Assembly: GCA_025642075.2 (NCBI GenBank)
Contig: JAODUO010001586.1
Span: 32,405 to 96,404, forward strand
Direction: 5' to 3'
DNA: 64,000 bases
Source: Ridgeia piscesae
Taxonomy: Eukaryota; Annelida; Polychaeta; Sabellida; Siboglinidae
Below the pieces are notes generated by a model that had not been told where the DNA came from, searched no databases, and saw only the letters and a program-made list of their open reading frames with translations. Position 1 is the stretch's first letter. Each line of letters starts with the position of its first letter. Made by a program: the position numbers and the translations under genes. This document shows positions 1 through 64,000 of the stretch, one piece after another.

Positions 1-494
1 TTCAGCTGTGCTGGCAGTGACACTATTATAAGTGATAGGTGCTTTTATATAATAATAACATATTATCTGTATGTTTCATTTGTTTCAGCTGTATTTGGTG
101 ATGGTCATTTTAGGAGACACATTGACTTGAAATTCAGCTGCTATATTCAAGTGTATTTACAAACAGCTGGGGTGAAGTACTGTTATTAATTTAAAATAAT
201 TCAGTGCAATTAATTTATTGGTCACTAGGTATTTTATTGCAGTTGTCTTTATTGTTTTAATATTATATTACAGTTACCTTTTAGTTTTACAACAGTAATC
301 AGTTATATTGAAACTGTTGTTTGTGTACTTACATAAATTGAAAATTGCATATTAATCATTGTTTGCATGACTATAAAATTGTCACATATTTCCCTACAAG
401 TGAAAAAATTTGTTTCTGTGGCATTAGTCTAAGTGGATAGTAGTGTTTCTTTGGAGATCTCTACTGTACTGAATTACACTTATAAGGTAAATTT

Positions 495-780
495 CGAGTA
501 TCGACTAAAAATCTGGTATCGATTGATATAGAAGAATTCTGGTATCGAACCAGTAATATATCGATCGGTATCAAAGAATTCTGATATCAAACCAGTAATA
601 TATCGATCAGTATCGAAGAATTCTGATGTCGAACCAGCACTACTTCTGTTGCATACTGTGCTTCTACTGGGAACCGTGTTCTATGTGAAAATTAGACTTA
701 ATTACAACGTAAGTATCGAATAAAATTCAGGTATCGATCGGTATCGAACAAAACCAGGTATCGAACCAGCACTACAATAG
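495..780. repeat. Degenerate 42-bp TATCGA-rich tandem repeat
   Basis: About 2.5 units of GAATTCTGGTATCGAACCAG followed by TAATATATCGATCGGTATCAAA (495-640), with a further weak block at 712-775. Rich in ATCGAT and TATCGA. Confidence 0.8.
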
Positions 781-1374
781 AGTGTGACTAGTTGAGTTGA
801 CCTGCATGCTGCATCAGGGGCTTAGTCTGGGACCTGTCTTCCTATCTTCAAAACTAGCAGATTACTGGCTAAGGAGGATTATCACTAATGATAAGATTAG
901 TAGAACTTAGAACGGGGGCAGCTGGCCAATAGATTATCAATGAACAGTTCCAATTATACACATTATCTACCAAACTTGGTATAACTGTTAATGAAAAAAC
1001 TCTTGAAAAACATGAAGTGGCACCATATGTTCAATCAAACGACATTGGTTTGTCAATGAATAATGGTTGTGATAATGATATATATTGCTTCCCCACACAA
1101 GCCGTTTGTACTGAAATCTACTTTCATTAACTAAAACCTGGCAACGAAATAGTTTTGACCATGGGTCTGCACTGGTCAGGAAGCAAAAGCAAAGGTAATC
1201 CAATGGTACAGCAGTCTGCATAAGGACATCCCCAGAACTACTTTAAACACTAGCTTCAAAATGGTGCATTATGAATTGTTTTAACCTAATTCCTGGCATA
1301 TAGTGGTAAACAAATTAATTACTAGCTATAGTGTGTAAACGTTTAGCGTTGCTTGTAACTAGTTAGCAGGGATA

Positions 1375-1480
1375 GGAAATAGCTGTGAGGTGGCAATTTC
1401 ACCATATTTTGGGCAAGATGGCTTAGAAAAACAGTGAGGTGGCCCACCTCACTCGTCACACAGCAGGGGAAACACTGCGA
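1375..1480 (+). repeat. Dispersed repeat copy A
   Basis: Contains AGCTGTGAGGTGGCAATTTC, GGCTTAGAAAAACAGTGAGG and TGGCCCACCTCACTCGTC, then AGCAGGGGAAACACTG. The same order occurs on the minus strand at 63665-63780. Confidence 0.75.
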
Positions 1481-4169
1481 CTGTCTGTGTTATTTAGTAA
1501 GCACACTGGCCTACACATTGTACTAACTACCAAGTGATGACATCATACACAATGCACTACACCACATTACAACTGTGGACAGCACCAAAATAAATAACTC
1601 CCACATTGACAAGTTGTTTTTACAACGTTTAACATCCAGAACATAAACCCAAGTTGCAAATCGATCAAAGCTGATCAATCAAAAGTCCATCTTTGCTTGT
1701 GTCTATGTGAATCTTACCCTTCTGTGGGATTATTATTCTGTAGATATCTATATGAACTTAAACAAACTTGTGTATGTTAGAAAAGCAAACATTTATGTGT
1801 AATATAGTATGAAAGCTGAAAGATGATAAATATATTTTTCAGACATCTATGCAACTTTTATGCCAGGTCGATTAGCATTATCAGAAAATTTCACCACTGT
1901 TCCATCGGTGTTAAACTACATCTGTTTCATGCGTATTGTTGTAAAATTTATTGTTCCCAACACTCAGCAAACTTTAACAAAGGCTCTTATTTAAAAGCTA
2001 AAGTTTTCTACAACAACAGGCATAGACGATTTGGGGATATCACCAATGGGACAGTGCGAGTTGCATGTTAATTGATACATTTGATGCCCTAATACATAAG
2101 AATATTTACGGTTTAAAAAACATATGTTCAGCATAAATAACAACTTGATAAAAGTTATGTACAATTGACATAGTAAATGGCCCAATGTAGAGTAGTTGGG
2201 CCAAACATCTGTACACTGTAAACCAGTGAGATTGACATCATATTTATTTATAATTATTTTATAACATAATCATTATCACTTACACTACAGTTTTACATTA
2301 TCTAACTTATAACCTTACCTAATTTTTATCTACTTCTTAAAAACTATTTATGTGTGTATATATCAATTGTGTATGTTTTACCCGAAATAAATGTATTCGT
2401 AGTATATCAGATAACTTTAAAATATTATAATTTAATTCTACCTTGTTAAATAATTTTTAGATGTGTCTTTTAGCCTTCTATATTTTTATGTTTATGAAAA
2501 AAAATATGGGTCTGTTTATGACACAATTATAAAAGTAGAGATAATTTTATTCACAGGTTTAAGTAATTATTATAATTTACTACCAAATGTGTGTATGTAG
2601 TAGTCTAAGGCCCTGCGCGGGCTGAAAATCTGAGCTCGCAGCCCGCCTCGCAAATTACAATTCAGCCTGCCCCGCCCCGCCCCGCCAATAGGGCGTGCAA
2701 GTCTCGCGCGCGAAAACGAGGCTGGGGGCAGTTGGGGGCAGGAGGTCCATATACTCCATGTTAACATATAGGACTTTGTTTTGTTTTGGTCGTAATAATC
2801 GAACTGTCCCGAAATAGCGTATTTCAGTTATATTGTCCGAAGGATTATTACAAGCAGAAGCAGTGGAACATTTTGCATGTGATAATGATCACGGAAATCA
2901 TGAATTTTAATCGGTTATTATGGTGGTTGCCATGGCAATAGCGGCAAGTACTTGTGTTTGGCGATCTTGACTAATAATGAAGAATGTCAGTTTTCGCGCA
3001 GTACAACCTGTTTGGGCCAAACGTATACATGTGTTATGATTATGTGCATTTAGACAACTTGTCAGATATAAGTGCTTATCGAAACCACAACGTACAGCAA
3101 TGTAAAACGCAAATCCCGTAAAAGACACATACAGCCTAGCATCGTTACGATTATCTGCACTACGTAAATCGCTATGTGTCTATGATAGTGTGATAAACTC
3201 AATATAAAATCGGTCTTATAAGATAAGAAACGTATAGCACAAGATATTTATGAACTGATTTTCCAAGTATTCATCAGTCAGAAGCTACAACTGTCATCCA
3301 TCGTTAGATTATTATTCTTGTGTCCAGGCCCCAACTAGTCTCGCTTAGTCCCCAATAAGCTCCAGTCGCGCGGAGTCACGCCATGTGTCGTGACCCACTT
3401 GCAGGCCCTATACATTGGACATGGTTATCAAGAAATGAAAAGTTTCTCCTAAGAGTCGGCAATGCCAATGTGAGATCATTCAGGCCTTGTTTAGTATTTA
3501 CACAAATTAGCACCTGTGGGTACTGGGCAGTAAAACTGGGCACCACCAGCCTGCTAATTGCGTGTGTGTTAGAGAAGGCTTGGCTCAGATAAGCGAGCTC
3601 TTTGTTCAAGCCAGGTATCCCAAATTAAATAGGTCTCCTTGGGAGTTGTTCAAACATCACTCAGCCTAGCAAGACAGGGCAGCCTGGTGAATGGTGATAC
3701 TGGTGTTAAAGGGAGAACCCAAATCAACTTGGCTGTTAGCTAGGTCTGTCATCATTGCTATGAGTATGATTGTGTAAAAATGGCAGTCTGTAGCGATCTG
3801 TGCCACAATAAAATTATTTTGCTACCTTATTTCTTACTGTTGTCAAAGATTCAAAAGATCTTTATGGTGCTAGTGTATGCAAGACCAAACCTTTGTATTA
3901 ACTAGACAGTATCTGAATAACATTATTTTGTGACCTTATTTCCTGTGACTTTCCTAGGCAAAACTGAATTTTTTTCTGTGATTTCTTTTACTGTGAATTA
4001 TTGTATGTACATTCTAATGAATGACTAAAGCTGGCAGGGCAAAACAACAAGACAGTGAAATATTATGAATGTTTTCAACAGTGTTATCAAACTGTTCTGT
4101 TACCAGAATGTTCACTGGCAACATGTTTAATTACCAAAACGTCATGGTTAGCACATGTTATCATAACAT

Positions 4170-4275
4170 AGTTAAACGCGCGCGTGTGCGCACACACACA
4201 CACGCAGCTATGCACGACATCTAGTTGCATGCACACATGTATGAACACATGCACGCATGCACAGCATATATTCGT
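4170..4275. repeat. CA-rich low-complexity tract
   Basis: GCGCGCGTGTGCGCACACACACAC followed by degenerate ATGCACACATG-type repeats. Probably a decayed microsatellite. Confidence 0.75.
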
Positions 4276-4321
4276 TACACATGCAGTTGTGCAAGCAATA
4301 CACAGTGTCACACACGGATCC

Positions 4322-4446
4322 ATGACATTTTGGTAAAGGACACTTTGGTAATGGACATTCCAGTAACAGACATTTCGGTAACAGGACATTTCAGTAACTA
4401 GACATTTCGGTAACTAGACATTTCGGTAACAAGACATTTCGGTAAA
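4322..4446. repeat. 16-bp tandem repeat
   Basis: About eight copies of GACATTTCGGTAACTA, degenerate at the left end (GACATTTTGGTAAAG) and nearly perfect at the right. Confidence 0.9.
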
Positions 4447-4878
4447 ACTACTGAAAATAATCAGAGTCCAGTCTGCCATATTAGGAGGTAACCTGTTGAG
4501 ATGTCAGTCAGTTAAACCATTTGTAAATTAGGATGGTCCAGACATGGAACTTAGCTTTCTACCAGTAGTCAGGCAAAGTGTAAAGTAATGCTTGCCTCTG
4601 AAGGGAACATGGCTTCCAAATAGCAGTTGCCCCGCCCCGCCCCGCATATTTTGCCATATCCTGGCCCGCAGCCCGCCCCGCGGATGCCGGCCCACGGAGG
4701 CCCGCACCGCACTGGTCTGGCCCGCAGCCCGCACCATAACAAATAAAAAAACCAAACCCGCGGGCCCCTACGGGCTGAAACCGGCCCGCACAGGGCCTTA
4801 GTATGTACATGTAAAACGTCTTGAATTTGGCGTTATATAAGTATATTTATTTATTTATAATGTCATTTGATGACTTAC

Positions 4879-63260
<58,382 letters not shown>

Positions 63261-63664
63261 CTGAAGCAAACAACACAATAAATGTCACACAAATATACCA
63301 GCTAACAAACAGTCAATATCATACACTACAAATAAACATTCAAAAACAGTGTCACTCATGTGACCATCTTCTGCACCAACTTGTCCGATACATGACTACT
63401 CCAGCTACTCATCTAACCAGCTACTGCTCCAGCAGTGATGACTCTAAAGGAGATCTTGTAGACCAACAAAGATCTGAATTCATCTTGATCTCCTGATGCA
63501 GTGCACAATACACAACATATGACTGCGTGCGTAAATAACATTGTCTTTCTCATAACAAAAAGTCAGATAAAAAATTCTGACCATTTGTGATGCCGATGAT
63601 AAAATTACTTTGGAATAACCATATAAATAGGAATTAAAACCATGTGAGCTTATCAGATGATGTA
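63261..63664. other. Sequence upstream of module 1 sushi exon
   Basis: AT-rich intron start (in transcript sense, the end of the preceding intron), with a TTCAG acceptor at its lower border. No earlier exon recognised. Confidence 0.5.
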
Positions 63665-63780
63665 CACTGTTCCCCTGCTATATGATGACCGAGGTGGGCC
63701 ACCTTGTTGTTTTTCTAAGCCACCTCACTCTAAATGTGCTAAAACTGCCACCTCGTAGCTTTTTCTTGCTATAAACATGT
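63665..63780 (-). repeat. Dispersed repeat copy B
   Basis: The minus strand reads AGCTACGAGGTGGCAGTTTT, GAGGTGGCTTAGAAAAACAA, CAAGGTGGCCCACCTCGGTC and AGCAGGGGAACAGTG, matching copy A near position 1400. Confidence 0.75.
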
Positions 63781-63844
63781 TTACATGTTGCTACCCTGTT
63801 GTTATGCATTTATTGCCTCTCTATTTAAAGGTAAGTTCTTAAAT

Positions 63845-64000
63845 AGTGCAGCTAATATCCAATCCTCAGGATTACTCAAGTGCTTTACACTTTACTTCCA
63901 TGGCAGCCCTGTTCAAACAGACACCATCTCAACTTCTCTGGGAAGCATCCAGCTTTGTTTCCCAGGGAATAGGGTAAAACACACTTCAGAATACATCATT
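63845..64000 (-). mobile_element. SINE copy, cut by the window end
   Basis: The minus strand reads GGATGCTTCCCAGAGAAG, GAGATGGTGTCTGTTTGAAC and GGAAGTAAAGTGTAAAGC, matching the body and tail of the SINE at 42950-43215. Its head is beyond position 64000. Confidence 0.7.

Larger units (their letters stand above)
2606..4802. mobile_element. Candidate TIR element, or two inverted GC-rich repeat copies
   Basis: Left TCTAAGGCCCTGCGCGGGCT (2605) and the reverse of the right end, ACTAAGGCCCTGTGCGGGCC (ending 4803), are inverted and similar. Both are followed by GGGCTGAAA/GGTTTCAGCCCG and by CCCGCCCCGCCCCGCC tracts. This could be one 2.2-kb DNA transposon with long GC-rich ends, or two separate insertions of one short repeat in opposite orientation. 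No transposase frame lies between. Confidence 0.45.
1..4878. other. Intron downstream of module 2 exon 6
   Basis: Apart from the repeats listed separately, I see no gene, RNA or exon on either strand. I looked for a counterpart of tentative exon 7 and for a sushi exon and found neither. Confidence 0.5.

Overview
This window is nuclear DNA from an animal, most likely a marine invertebrate; a mollusc or another lophotrochozoan is my guess, at low confidence. The evidence is GT-AG introns, long AT-rich non-coding stretches, very long microsatellites and minisatellites, and a mix of CR1-like LINEs, a DIRS-type element, pogo/Tigger-type DNA transposons and tRNA-derived SINEs. Nothing looks prokaryotic.

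The only host gene I can support is one large minus-strand gene crossing almost the whole window, with both ends outside it. It encodes extracellular modules, each made of one sushi/CCP domain followed by LDL-receptor class B (YWTD-type) beta-propeller blades. Two copies of the module lie in tandem. Module 1 exons, in transcript order: 63081-63260, 62693-62806, 55638-55766, 53353-53512, 37977-38125, 25930-26056, and a tentative seventh at 25050-25134. Module 2 exons: 22099-22278, 19887-20015, 19095-19217, 17255-17414, 6409-6572, 4879-5008. Paired exons agree in sequence, order and intron phase. The modules are therefore a duplicated multi-exon cassette.

The introns are filled with repeats. 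A family of minisatellites with a shared GGTGAACA core occupies the same intron of each module, just downstream of blade-3 exon 4: 15013-17125 in module 2 and 47770-53278 in module 1. The second grew into an 82/84-bp unit with a 500-bp higher-order repeat. Other arrays have 60-bp units (23183-24183), 33-bp units (20651-20883), 34-bp units (59842-62465) and 16-bp units (4322-4446).

Mobile elements, left to right: a possible 2.2-kb TIR element (2606-4802); a 7.6-kb near-palindrome carrying a dead pogo/Tigger transposase that itself holds a 350-bp MITE (7364-14951); a decayed DIRS element (26573-29720); a pogo-family copy split by a CR1-like LINE with a PHD/esterase ORF1 (31340-37270); an inverted-repeat element with a TGCDT-motif ORF (40350-42660); SINE copies (42950, 45020 and 63845); two 3' fragments of one LINE family (43262-44548 and 59340-59832); a 763-bp TIR element (45383-46145); and a 1.2-kb pogo-type MITE (56546-57779).

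Long open frames inside the minisatellites (up to 1617 codons, on both strands) are artefacts of repeat periods and are not reported as genes.
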